Shown piece after piece: positions 15,207-24,189 of a stretch of 37,805 nucleotides of DNA; within the stretch, counting starts at the first letter, position 1; the number at the start of each line of letters is the position of its first letter. A program made the translations under genes and the position numbers. Below the pieces are notes generated by a model. It did not search any database. It had not been told where the DNA came from and saw only the letters and a program-made list of their open reading frames with translations. This stretch comes from an uncultured Bacteroidales bacterium (GTDB taxonomy: Bacteria > Bacteroidota > Bacteroidia > Bacteroidales > UBA932), in NCBI GenBank assembly GCA_947303465.1, contig CAMYYI010000020.1, positions 1 to 37,805 on the forward strand. Reading direction: 5' to 3'.

Positions 15207-16769
15207 ATGGAGTCCGAACACCAAGAGAAAGACCTTGTGGTCGATGTGGGCTCGGCGGAGGTGCGTCTGGCGCTGCTGGAAAACCATCGTCTTATCGAGC
15301 TCAACAGAGAATCGAGTCAGGGTCACAGTTTCTCGGTGGGAGATGTATATCTTGGTAAGGTCAAGAAGATTCTTCCCGCCCTGAATGCTGCGTTCGTGGA
15401 CATAGGCGACACCAAAGAGGCGTTTGTCCATTATCTGGACCTCGGTCTGCACTTCGACGCGTTCGACAAGTTCGTGAAGGAGAGCAATCCCAACAGGGAT
15501 ATGGCCGAACTGTATTCCGGCATCAAAATCGGCGAGCCCCTTTCCAAAGAGGGCCGCATAGAGGATTACCTGAAGCCGGGCCAGCTGATCATAGGGCAAA
15601 TCGTCAAGGAGCCTATATCTACGAAAGGATCCCGGCTGACTGCGGAGATTTCATTGGCAGGACGCAACATTGTACTGCTCCCTTTCGCGGAGAAAGTGAG
15701 CGTTTCCCAAAAAATTGCCTCTAAAGAGGAAAAGAAAAGACTCGAGACTCTGGTCGGCAACATCCTCCCCAAAAACTACGGAGCAATTATCCGCACTGCC
15801 GCCGAAGGCAGTTCAGCCGCAGTTCTGGTGGCGGAACTCCGCTCCCTGATTGAGAAGTGGGAAGGAGCATGGAAGACCATCTCGAAGAACAAAGGCAAGG
15901 GACTGCTCTTCACGGAGTATTCCAAGACCACCACAGTTCTGCGCGACCTTCTCAACGACTCGTTCACGAACGTCTATGTGAACGACCCCAAGATTTACGT
16001 AGAAACGCGCAAGTACATCTCCCTCATTTCTCCAGAGCAGGAGAAGATAGTCAAACTCTACGAGGGCAAGGAGCCGATCTTCGACCACTTTGAGGTCACC
16101 CGCCAGATCAAGAGCTCCTTCGGCAAGGTGGTTCCGATGAAGCAGGGCGCATATCTGGTCATAGAGACCACGGAGGCCCTCAACGTCATCGACGTGAACA
16201 GCGGCATTCGTGCCAAAACCAACGACCAGGAAGAGAATACCTTCGAGGTGAACAAACTGGCCGCCGAAGAAATTGCCCGCCAGCTGAGGCTGCGGGACAT
16301 GGGCGGAATCGTAATCGTGGACTTCATCGATATGGATTCCGTAGAGCACCGCAATGAGCTGTTCAAGTACATGACAGAGCTCATGGCGAGCGACAGGGCA
16401 AAGCATAACGTGCTTCCCCTCACCAAGTTCGGCCTTATGCAGATCACCCGCCAGCGTATCCGCCCGGTCACTGAGATCAACACCACGGAGAAGTGTCCGC
16501 TATGCCACGGCACCGGAAAGATAGCCTCCACGGTGGTAATAGACGAGCAGATCGAACGAAAGCTCGCAGACCTTGTCGAGAGCACAGGACTCCGGCAATA
16601 CACGCTGAAAGTCAGTCCCATAATGGGAGCTTACCTCACCAGGGGCTGGAATTCGTTCGTCTCCAAATGGAAACGCAAGTACAAATGCAAGCTGAAGGTC
16701 GTCGAAATGACGGAACACAGCATCCTGCAGTATGAATTCTATGATGTAAACGGAAAGGTGCTCGATTGA
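15207..16769 (+). CDS. rng: Ribonuclease G/E family endoribonuclease
   Basis: It is a single-strand-specific endoribonuclease for rRNA maturation and mRNA turnover (520 residues, the RNase G-like size without the long scaffold tail of E. coli RNase E). An S1 domain lies at about 38-125 (VGDVYLGKV...AFVDIG). Catalytic aspartates are D329 in NVIDVNSG and D372 in VDFIDMD, 43 apart as in RNase E. The zinc-link cysteines are C430 and C433 in EKCPLCHGTG. No recognisable promoter precedes it, so it is probably expressed by read-through from HU and the basic peptide. Its stop codon lies inside its own terminator hairpin. Confidence 0.96.
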   Translation: MESEHQEKDLVVDVGSAEVRLALLENHRLIELNRESSQGHSFSVGDVYLGKVKKILPALNAAFVDIGDTKEAFVHYLDLGLHFDAFDKFVKESNPNRDMAELYSGIKIGEPLSKEGRIEDYLKPGQLIIGQIVKEPISTKGSRLTAEISLAGRNIVLLPFAEKVSVSQKIASKEEKKRLETLVGNILPKNYGAIIRTAAEGSSAAVLVAELRSLIEKWEGAWKTISKNKGKGLLFTEYSKTTTVLRDLLNDSFTNVYVNDPKIYVETRKYISLISPEQEKIVKLYEGKEPIFDHFEVTRQIKSSFGKVVPMKQGAYLVIETTEALNVIDVNSGIRAKTNDQEENTFEVNKLAAEEIARQLRLRDMGGIVIVDFIDMDSVEHRNELFKYMTELMASDRAKHNVLPLTKFGLMQITRQRIRPVTEINTTEKCPLCHGTGKIASTVVIDEQIERKLADLVESTGLRQYTLKVSPIMGAYLTRGWNSFVSKWKRKYKCKLKVVEMTEHSILQYEFYDVNGKVLD

Positions 16770-16789
16770 GCGCCTTTCTATTTTATAAG
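16754..16789 (+). terminator. Terminator hairpin spanning the rng stop codon
   Basis: AAAGGTGCTC (16754-16763) pairs over ten positions, one a G-T wobble, with GAGCGCCTTT (16768-16777) across a GATT loop. CTATTTTATAA follows. The TGA stop of rng (16767-16769) is within the loop and arm. The hairpin ends exactly where the convergent gene's stop codon begins, so it could act in both directions. Confidence 0.8.
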
Positions 16790-19702
16790 GGCCCTGTTGG
16801 TCTTTCCGTCTATGCAGATGGTGAGGGGCTCCGGGAAGCGCACATGGCGCAGGAACTCCGTTTCCCGGACTGCCGGCATGGCATCCAGGACGCTGAAGTC
16901 CAACAGCTCATCATGCCTGGCAAAGGGGTTCACGTTAATGTAGCCCACGTTGAAGGATGTCAGGTTCTGGAAAAAGTGGGTGCCCTGGCTGGGGTCTATC
17001 TGAAAATCTTCCAGGGAACACTCCACAATGGCCTTGGACTCGGATATATCGCCCCAGCCCACGGGGACGCCAAGGGTGGGTTGGCTGGTACCCCAGCGTC
17101 CGAAGCCTATGAGCACGTATCCGTTTCCGCCCTGCATCCGGGTGTTGAAATCCGCTATCTGGGCAGCTATCTCCCTGGTTCTCAGCACATCCCATGCATC
17201 CTTCTTAATATAAAGTACATCCTTTACGCCCTCTATCCATCCTATGCCGAGTGCACATCCGGACTTGAGGAAAGCGCCGGACTCGTCTATCTTGTCCCAA
17301 TCCACCTCGGCAAAACGGGAGTCCGCAGAGATGGGACGCACCTGCAGTACCGAGAAGGTGGCGACACCATCCTTATCGAAGTCTGCGGCAAACTCCAGTT
17401 CCACCTCGCACTTCATCTCCCTGCGGGAAATATCCAGGAGGGTATTGAGTATCTCGGCCAGGGGGAAGGTGTTGTACTTCAGCATGGAAGCGAAAGTAAT
17501 GTACTTGGGTCCCTCCGGTATTGCCGAATCCACTATGCGCATGTTCCCAAGGTCCCAGGTGGAGACCACCCTGCGCAGGGACGGGAAATCCCCGCACTCC
17601 GAGACCCCAAGACGCGCAAGGTTGACCGAGTCGTTTACGGAGGCCGTGAACTTCTCCGGCCTCAGGTCCATGGCATACATCACCCTCTGGGTGTCACTTA
17701 CCGTCAGTTCCGGAGTGGATGTCTGCAGCACATGCTTGGGATATCTGGGCGAGAAACGCAGCACCTGTTCCCCGTCCACGACCGCCTTTCCCAGTCCATA
17801 CGCCAGCTTTACTATTCCGTCTTCCGGTTTCTCGTGGCCGACAGGATAAAAATTCACGGAGCGTGCGACTCCTGAGAGCGTAGGGAAGAAATATTCGCCC
17901 TGCTTGCTGCCGCATATCTCCTCTATCACTATTGCCATGCTCTCTTCCGAAATCACGTTGCCGGAAGACACTATGTAACTCTTGGCCGAACCGAAGAAAA
18001 CGCTGGCATAGACGCTGGTGATAGCCTTGGACAGCATTCGCAGCTGCTGGTCCTCGTTCTGCGCGAAAGGCAGCATGTATGTGGAGTAAACACCTGCAAA
18101 GGGCTGATGGTAAGAATCTTCCAGCTTGGACGAAGAACGTACGGCAAGAGGCCGGCGGACCACCCGGATGAAAGCCCTCAGTGCATCCAACAGATCTGCC
18201 GGCAGCGGCGAGGAGACGAATTCGGAAAGCAGTTCGGCGTCTCCCAGATCGGAATTGATGACATACTTGAGGCCGTTGTCCTTGATAAAACGCTCGAAAT
18301 AGTCGGTGGTAATTACCAGGGTGCGCGGCACCATCACCCGGACATCCTCCCATTTGTCGTACAGTTCGTACTTGTGCAGCACATGGTTGAGGAAGGCCAG
18401 GCCGCGGGCCTTGCCCCCGATGGAACCGTTGCCGAAGCGCGAGAACCAGATGGCGTCGTTGTATGCCTCCGGATTGAAGGCCGCCACGACTCCCTGGGCC
18501 TGGGCTATACGATAATCGTGAATGGCGCGTATGTCTGCCTGACGGTGCGATTCGATATCGTCGTAGTCCTCGGAACGTATGGGACTGAGCTTGCGTCCCA
18601 GGCCGAACAGGCCCCTTGCGAACAGCCACTTGGACAGGTAGTTGTTGTCTGTAAGGCGGCGGAACGCAGCCGGGGGGATGTTCTTGAGCACGTTCTCGAA
18701 CTCATACAGGTCGTGCGCGCGGGCCAGCTCCACATGGGTCTCCGGATCTATGACCACGAAGTCCCCGAAACCGAATTCCCTCTCCAGATACTCGCCCAGT
18801 TCCTGGGTCAGGGTCTTGGACTGCTTGAGAAGGAAACCGGCCTTGAGCTTTGCCGCTACCGGCCTCATGCTTTCCTGGGAAGACTGCATCAGGAAAGGCA
18901 TGCGCGGATTCTCGCTGCGCACCAGTTTACACAGGTCCACGCCGGCGTCTATCTTTTCTGTAGAGGGGCTGTCTCCGCTGTGAAGCACGAATCCAATATC
19001 GGAAATGATACCCAGCAGGTTACCGGAATACTTGCGGTAATATGCCAGGGCGTCTTCGTAATTGGTGGCCATCAGTATCTTGGGACGGGCCCGCTTGCGG
19101 AGCACCTGCTGCTGTTCGTTCAAGGCGTCTTTTACGGCCTCCTTGTTCTGCTGGAGCACCAGGTTGTACAGGGCAGGCAGATAGGTGGAGTAATACTTTA
19201 TGGAGTCCTCCACCAGAAGTATAGCCTGCACACCGTGTTCCAGGATGTCGTGCTCGGCGTTCATCCTGTCTTCCAGCAGTTTGATGATGGCGATAATAAG
19301 GTCTGTAGAGTAGTTCCAGCAGAATACGTAATCTATGCAGTTCCTGCCGGACTCCTCTATCTTGCGATAAACCTCACGGGAAAAAGAAGAAAGCAACACT
19401 ACCGGCATGGCGGGATCCATAGCCTTGGCCCTGGCGGCGAAATCGAAGACGCTTATCTCGCCCACGTAGTACATGGTTATAACGAGATCGAAGCGCTCCC
19501 CCGCCTCAAACATGGCGAGGGCCTCGGCCGTCGAAGGCACCCGGCGTATCCGAGGAGGGTTGCTGAGGTTCAGATCTGCATACTCCTGGGCAATCTGGGC
19601 GTCTATGCGGCCGTCCTCCTCCAGGGAGAAACTGTCGTAGCTGTTGGATATCAGGAGGATGCTGCGTATCCTCCTGGCCATCAAAGTGTCGCTTTCCTTC
19701 AT
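16778..19702 (-). CDS. Receiver-domain/PEP-synthase N-terminal (ATP-grasp) fusion protein
   Basis: The 974-residue protein is probably cytoplasmic. Residues about 12-145 look like a degenerate response-regulator receiver domain lacking the acidic pair. Residues about 158-305 look like a second receiver with E165-D166, phospho-acceptor candidate D235 (GIISDIGF) and K293 (FLLKQSK). Residues about 415-795 match the ATP/pyruvate-binding domain of PEP synthase and pyruvate phosphate dikinase: GSIGGKARGL (426-435), AVRSSSKLEDS (520-530), FAGVYST (535-541) and LQVRPIS (786-792). The phosphohistidine swivel domain and the PEP barrel are missing. A C-terminal part of about 180 residues (GYVLIGFGRWG) is unknown to me. 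It follows gdhA by three bases. A regulatory phosphotransferase is plausible; true PEP synthase activity is unlikely. Confidence 0.8.
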   Translation of the reverse strand: MKESDTLMARRIRSILLISNSYDSFSLEEDGRIDAQIAQEYADLNLSNPPRIRRVPSTAEALAMFEAGERFDLVITMYYVGEISVFDFAARAKAMDPAMPVVLLSSFSREVYRKIEESGRNCIDYVFCWNYSTDLIIAIIKLLEDRMNAEHDILEHGVQAILLVEDSIKYYSTYLPALYNLVLQQNKEAVKDALNEQQQVLRKRARPKILMATNYEDALAYYRKYSGNLLGIISDIGFVLHSGDSPSTEKIDAGVDLCKLVRSENPRMPFLMQSSQESMRPVAAKLKAGFLLKQSKTLTQELGEYLEREFGFGDFVVIDPETHVELARAHDLYEFENVLKNIPPAAFRRLTDNNYLSKWLFARGLFGLGRKLSPIRSEDYDDIESHRQADIRAIHDYRIAQAQGVVAAFNPEAYNDAIWFSRFGNGSIGGKARGLAFLNHVLHKYELYDKWEDVRVMVPRTLVITTDYFERFIKDNGLKYVINSDLGDAELLSEFVSSPLPADLLDALRAFIRVVRRPLAVRSSSKLEDSYHQPFAGVYSTYMLPFAQNEDQQLRMLSKAITSVYASVFFGSAKSYIVSSGNVISEESMAIVIEEICGSKQGEYFFPTLSGVARSVNFYPVGHEKPEDGIVKLAYGLGKAVVDGEQVLRFSPRYPKHVLQTSTPELTVSDTQRVMYAMDLRPEKFTASVNDSVNLARLGVSECGDFPSLRRVVSTWDLGNMRIVDSAIPEGPKYITFASMLKYNTFPLAEILNTLLDISRREMKCEVELEFAADFDKDGVATFSVLQVRPISADSRFAEVDWDKIDESGAFLKSGCALGIGWIEGVKDVLYIKKDAWDVLRTREIAAQIADFNTRMQGGNGYVLIGFGRWGTSQPTLGVPVGWGDISESKAIVECSLEDFQIDPSQGTHFFQNLTSFNVGYINVNPFARHDELLDFSVLDAMPAVRETEFLRHVRFPEPLTICIDGKTNRALIK

Positions 19703-19705
19703 ATA

Positions 19706-21064
19706 TTAAACAAGTCCCTGGTCCATCATTGCTCCGGCCACCTTCAGGAAGCCCGCAGTGTTGGCACCTTTGACGTAATTCACGTAACCGTCGGCCTCCG
19801 TACCATACTTCGTGCACGCCTCATGGATGTCGGACATGATGCGGCGCAGATGCCCGTCAACCTCCTCGGGCGTCCATTTCTGACGTATGGAATTCTGGGT
19901 CATCTCCAGGCCGGAAGTCGCCACGCCACCGGCATTGGATGCCTTTCCGGGCGAGTAGAGCAGCTTCGCACCCTGGATTATTTCTATGGCCTCGGGGGTG
20001 CTAGGCATATTGGCACCTTCGGTGATGCAGATACAGCCGTTGCCGACCAGTTTGCGGGCACCCTCGGCGTCCAGCTCGTTCTGGGTGGCGCAAGGCAGCG
20101 CGATGTCGCATTTGACTCCCCAGGGCTTGGCGCCGTCGCCATAATAAGTGGCGGAAGGATACTTCTTGGCGTATTCCTTGATGCGTCCGCGGATAACGTT
20201 CTTGAGCTGCAGCACGTAGTTGAGCTTCTCCTCGTCAAGGCCGTCCGGATCGTAAATATAGCCGTCTGAATCGGACAGGGTGACCACCTTCGCGCCCAGG
20301 CGCATCGCCTTCTGGGCCGCATACTGGGCCACGTTGCCTGCGCCTGAGACCACCACGGTCTTGCCCTCGAAGGACTCGCCGCGGGTGGCCAGCATCTGCT
20401 GGGCAAAGTAGCACACGCCGTATCCGGTTGCCTCGGGCCTGAGGGAACTGCCTCCCCATGCGAAGCCCTTGCCGGTAAGGGTGCCGGTGAACTCGTCACG
20501 CAGGCGCTTGTACTGTCCGAAGAGATAGCCTATCTCGCGCCCGCCCACGCCTATGTCACCTGCAGGCACGTCCGTATCCTGGCCTATATGGCGCTGGAGT
20601 TCGGTCATGAAACTCTGGCAGAAACGCATGACCTCTGCGTCGGATTTGCCGCGGGGGTTGAAGTCGGAGCCTCCCTTTGCGCCACCCATGGGAAGGGTTG
20701 TAAGGGCGTTCTTGAAGGTCTGTTCGAAGGCGAGGAACTTCATAATGCTGAGGTTCACGCTGGCGTGGAAACGTATTCCTCCCTTATACGGGCCTATGGC
20801 GCTGTTCATCTGCACACGGAATCCGCGGTTGATATGTATCTCACCTGCGTCGTCCATCCAGGGAACGCGGAACATTATCACCCGCTCGGGTTCGACCATA
20901 CGTTCCATAATCTTGTTTTCCAGCAGGAAAGGATATTCCTCCAGGCAGGGGGCTACGCTGTTCAGAACTTCGCTGACAGCCTGATGGAACTCAGTTTCGC
21001 CGGGATTGCGGGCAAGCAGCTCCGCCATGAAATTCTTGATATATCTGTCTGTAAACGCACTCAT
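19706..21064 (-). CDS. gdhA: Glutamate dehydrogenase (hexameric, probably NADP-dependent)
   Basis: It catalyses reductive amination of 2-oxoglutarate with ammonia to glutamate (452 residues, the 50-kDa bacterial class). Active-site residues are present: K94 in GPYKGGIRF, K118, K130 in GGAKGG and D170 in PAGDIG. The nucleotide fold starts at VVVSGAGNVAQ, followed by SDSDGY, a pattern more common in NADP-type enzymes; this is suggestive only. It overlaps ddh by four bases (ATGA) and is followed after three bases by the receiver/ATP-grasp gene, so it lies inside an operon of ammonia-fixing enzymes. Confidence 0.97.
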   Translation of the reverse strand: MSAFTDRYIKNFMAELLARNPGETEFHQAVSEVLNSVAPCLEEYPFLLENKIMERMVEPERVIMFRVPWMDDAGEIHINRGFRVQMNSAIGPYKGGIRFHASVNLSIMKFLAFEQTFKNALTTLPMGGAKGGSDFNPRGKSDAEVMRFCQSFMTELQRHIGQDTDVPAGDIGVGGREIGYLFGQYKRLRDEFTGTLTGKGFAWGGSSLRPEATGYGVCYFAQQMLATRGESFEGKTVVVSGAGNVAQYAAQKAMRLGAKVVTLSDSDGYIYDPDGLDEEKLNYVLQLKNVIRGRIKEYAKKYPSATYYGDGAKPWGVKCDIALPCATQNELDAEGARKLVGNGCICITEGANMPSTPEAIEIIQGAKLLYSPGKASNAGGVATSGLEMTQNSIRQKWTPEEVDGHLRRIMSDIHEACTKYGTEADGYVNYVKGANTAGFLKVAGAMMDQGLV

Positions 21065-21960
21065 ACCAGTTGACGAATTAAGGTTTCACGTTCCCCTGCC
21101 AGATAGTCTATGACAGGAATTTCTATCATTGTATAGCAGCCCGGGCGCTGGCGCACGGCAGCACGGGCGGCCATGACCAGCACCTGCCCGGTAAGGGCGG
21201 GGTTGTTGATTTTCATATTGAACTCCAGGAGCTGGTTGTGGGTGGCTCCGGATACGCCCTTGCGCACCAGGTTGACACCGTGTCCCATGTCGTTGAGGGC
21301 ATCCACGCTGTCCACAGGGATGACGTGGGTCTCGTCATGAGAGAAATAGGGGTCAGCCTTGATGGCGGCGGCAACCGCTGCGGCATCTGCTCCGGTTTCC
21401 AGCTCCACATAAACCATACGGCGGTGCAGACCCGTACCTACAGGAATGGTAACGCTGAGGGCGTCTTTCACTCCGGGTACGGCCTTAGCCGCCACGGAAT
21501 GGCCCATGGACCTGCCGGGGCCGAAATTGGTGTAGCTGATACCCTTGGGGGCCAGCCCCTGCATAAGGGAGCGGACCACGGAATCGCTTCCCGGGTCCCA
21601 CCCTGCGGAAATCACGCTGACCGCACCGTTAGCCTCTGCAATAGGGGCCAGCGCGGCACGGAGTTCACAGATTTCAGTGTGAATGTCGAAGCTGTCCACG
21701 GTGCTGATGCCCATGGCCAGGTACTTTTCCGCGTTCTCCCTCACCTTGCGTGAAGGGGTGGCCAGGATGGCGACATCCACCCTGCCGAGTTCCCTGATGT
21801 CTGACACCACCTTGTATGATGCCAGCTCAGCAATTCCGTCGGCGGAGCCGCTTCTGCGGACCACACCGGCGCAAACCATGTCGTCCGCGGCCTCGACCGC
21901 CTCCAGCGAGAAGCGGCCGATATTGCCGTAACCGACAATTGCAACTCTGATTTTATCCAT
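21061..21960 (-). CDS. ddh: meso-Diaminopimelate D-dehydrogenase
   Basis: It makes meso-diaminopimelate in one step from tetrahydrodipicolinate, ammonia and NADPH, supplying lysine and peptidoglycan. The 299 residues include the Rossmann motif VAIVGYGNIGR at 6-16, the NADPH-contacting VVRR, and family blocks STVDSFDIH, SAGWDPG, FGPGRSMGHS and PGVKDA. These match the corynebacterial enzyme closely in order. It sits seven bases after the glutamine synthetase stop and overlaps gdhA by four bases. The enzyme consumes free ammonia, which explains its place with glutamine synthetase and glutamate dehydrogenase. Confidence 0.95.
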   Translation of the reverse strand: MDKIRVAIVGYGNIGRFSLEAVEAADDMVCAGVVRRSGSADGIAELASYKVVSDIRELGRVDVAILATPSRKVRENAEKYLAMGISTVDSFDIHTEICELRAALAPIAEANGAVSVISAGWDPGSDSVVRSLMQGLAPKGISYTNFGPGRSMGHSVAAKAVPGVKDALSVTIPVGTGLHRRMVYVELETGADAAAVAAAIKADPYFSHDETHVIPVDSVDALNDMGHGVNLVRKGVSGATHNQLLEFNMKINNPALTGQVLVMAARAAVRQRPGCYTMIEIPVIDYLAGERETLIRQLV

Positions 21961-21967
21961 ATACTAA

Positions 21968-24148
21968 CTAACTGATAAACAACAATTCACGATATTTGGG
22001 AAGAGGCCAGATGCGGTTATCTACCAACTCTTCCAGCCGGTCTATCGGCTTACGCAACTCCCGCAGGTCTGCGACTATTGCAGAATATGCCATGGCCCTG
22101 GAATAGGAATCCGAGGCCTCCTTGGCGGCGGTACGGGCACTCTGCATGGCATCCACTTTAACGCGTATGTCTTCCACCAGGGCGGAAATACTCTCCACCA
22201 GAATGCGCTCCGACTTGCAACCGTCGAGATTGCCAAACACGTCCAAATTGTATTTGATGCCCTTCAGCAAACGCGACTTGTACTCCAGAGCCGCAGGAAT
22301 AATGTGGTTGATAGCCATCCTGGCCATTACCAGCGACTCTATCTGCACCTTCTTGGAATAAGTATCCCACTTTACCTCATTACGCGCTTCGAGCTCGCGT
22401 GTGGTGAACACTCCGGTGCGCTCAAACAGTTCTACAGACGAAGGAGATGCGTATGAAGCGATGAGCTCGGGCACGCAGGTGCGGGTGTCCAGCCCCCTCC
22501 GGGCGGCTTCCTTCACCCATTCCGCCGAATAGCCGTTGCCGTCGAAGCACACAACGTCTATGATGGAGGCTATGACCGGCTTGAGGGAATCCATCACCGC
22601 CACATCGAAAGGCTTGCCCGATGCCAGCTCTGCATCCAGGGCAGCCTTGTAAGAGGTCAGCTGGTCCGCCACCGCCGCATTCAGCACGGTAAGGGCTCCG
22701 GCGCAGTTTGCGGAAGAGCCGACCGCACGGAATTCAAAGCGATTTCCGGTAAATGCGAAGGGAGAAGTACGGTTGCGGTCGGTATTGTCCAGAAGTATTT
22801 CCGGAATCTCCACCAGGCCCACTCTCTTGCCCTTCTTCCCTGCTATTTCCACAGGTGTTCCGGAAGGCAGTTCCAGCAGCTTGCGGAGCACCTCGGTCAT
22901 AGTACGGCCAAGGAATGCGGACACTATGGAAGGAGGAGCCTCGTTGCCGCCGAGACGATGCTCGTTGCTGGCGCTCACTATACTTGCCTTGAGGAGGGCA
23001 TTATGCTTCTGGACAGCCGCCAGGGAATTCACCAGTAAGATGATGAACTGCAGGTTTCCGCGGGCATCCTTGCCGGGAGCCAGAAGGCCGGTACCGGTAT
23101 CGGTTCCGAGGGACCAGTTGTTGTGCTTGCCGGAACCGTTTATGCCGTCGAAGGGCTTCTCATGCAACAGCACCACGAAGGAATGCTTGCGCGCTATGGT
23201 GTCCATCAGGTTCATGAGTATCTGGTTCTGGTCGTTTGCCAGATTTGCCTCGCCGAATATGGGCGCAAGTTCGAACTGGTTGGGAGCCACCTCGTTATGA
23301 CGTGTCTTCACGGGTATGCCTAGGCGGAAAGCAGCGAACTCGAGATCCCGCATAAAAGCGGCTACGCGGGACGGAATGGCCCCGAAGTAATGGTCGTCCA
23401 GCTGCTGGTTCTTGGAAGACATGTGACCGAAAAGCGTACGCCCGGTAATCATAAGATCGGTGCGGGATGCGTACAGCGCCTCATCTACCAGGAAATACTC
23501 CTGCTCCCAGCCAAGGTAGGAATAGACCTTGGTCACCTTGGGGTCAAACAGTTTGCAGATGGGCAGAGCCGCATCGCAAACCGCTTTCAGGGCGCGTTTG
23601 AGAGGCGTTTTGTAGTCCAGCGCCTCTCCGGTATAAGACACGAAGATGGTAGGTATGCAAAGTGTGTCTTCCTGGATGAAGACAGGAGAAGTAGGGTCCC
23701 ACGCCGTATAGCCGCGGGCCTCAAAAGTCGCGCGTATGCCTCCGTTTGGAAAAGAAGAGGCGTCAGGCTCCTGCTGTACCAGGGAACTGCCGTCGAAACG
23801 CTCTATTACGCCACCCTTGCCGTCATAATCGATAAGGGTCTCGTGCTTTTCCGCAGTACCGTCCGTAAGCGGCTGGAACCAGTGGGTAACATGTGTTACG
23901 CCATGCTCGAGCGCCCACTCCTTGATGCCGCAGGCTACGGCATCGGCGGTCTGCCGGTCGAGGGCATTGCCGTTGTCGATACAGTCCAGGAGGCTGTTGA
24001 AGGTCTTGGTGTCAAGATACTTGCGCATTTTTGCGCGGTCGAAAACCAGTTCTCCGAAAATCTCCGAGACCTTTTTATCCATGGCCTCGTATTCACCGGC
24101 TTTCTTTTCGAAGGAACTCCGAACCAGGTCGATTCTGTTTACACTCAT
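21968..24148 (-). CDS. glnN: Glutamine synthetase type III
   Basis: It makes glutamine from glutamate, ammonia and ATP. The 726 residues match the long type III family first described in Bacteroides (about 730 residues), not the 450-residue type I. Family motifs are NEVAPNQFELAPIFGEAN, HEKPFDGINGSGKHNNWS and a late GNRFEFRAVGSS. The start at 24148 (MSVNRIDLVRSS) is preferred to a TTG five codons upstream. Annotated symbols vary (glnA, glnN). It is first in the operon with ddh, gdhA and the receiver/ATP-grasp gene. A hairpin with a T-rich tail lies 20 bases before its start and may separate it from tsaD or attenuate it. Confidence 0.97.
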   Translation of the reverse strand: MSVNRIDLVRSSFEKKAGEYEAMDKKVSEIFGELVFDRAKMRKYLDTKTFNSLLDCIDNGNALDRQTADAVACGIKEWALEHGVTHVTHWFQPLTDGTAEKHETLIDYDGKGGVIERFDGSSLVQQEPDASSFPNGGIRATFEARGYTAWDPTSPVFIQEDTLCIPTIFVSYTGEALDYKTPLKRALKAVCDAALPICKLFDPKVTKVYSYLGWEQEYFLVDEALYASRTDLMITGRTLFGHMSSKNQQLDDHYFGAIPSRVAAFMRDLEFAAFRLGIPVKTRHNEVAPNQFELAPIFGEANLANDQNQILMNLMDTIARKHSFVVLLHEKPFDGINGSGKHNNWSLGTDTGTGLLAPGKDARGNLQFIILLVNSLAAVQKHNALLKASIVSASNEHRLGGNEAPPSIVSAFLGRTMTEVLRKLLELPSGTPVEIAGKKGKRVGLVEIPEILLDNTDRNRTSPFAFTGNRFEFRAVGSSANCAGALTVLNAAVADQLTSYKAALDAELASGKPFDVAVMDSLKPVIASIIDVVCFDGNGYSAEWVKEAARRGLDTRTCVPELIASYASPSSVELFERTGVFTTRELEARNEVKWDTYSKKVQIESLVMARMAINHIIPAALEYKSRLLKGIKYNLDVFGNLDGCKSERILVESISALVEDIRVKVDAMQSARTAAKEASDSYSRAMAYSAIVADLRELRKPIDRLEELVDNRIWPLPKYRELLFIS

Positions 24149-24157
24149 AGATTTTTG

Positions 24158-24183
24158 AAACAAAAACCTTGCAATTTAGCAAG
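24158..24183 (-). terminator. Hairpin with T-rich tail between tsaD and the glutamine synthetase gene
   Basis: On the minus strand CTTGC (24183-24179) pairs with GCAAG (24172-24168) across TAAATT, and GTTTTTGTTT follows. It starts seven bases after the tsaD stop and ends ten bases before the glutamine synthetase ATG. It is probably the tsaD terminator; attenuation of the nitrogen operon is possible because no clear promoter lies between them. Confidence 0.5.
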
Positions 24184-24189
24184 AATTTT

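Noticed and set aside
18107..20269. A 720-codon open frame on the plus strand
   Set aside because: It lies wholly opposite the receiver/ATP-grasp and gdhA genes, has no family resemblance, and arises from GC-rich codon positions of the true genes.
24149..24163. TTG start five codons upstream for glutamine synthetase III
   Set aside because: ATG 24148 gives the family N-terminus, and the extra codons overlap the hairpin region.
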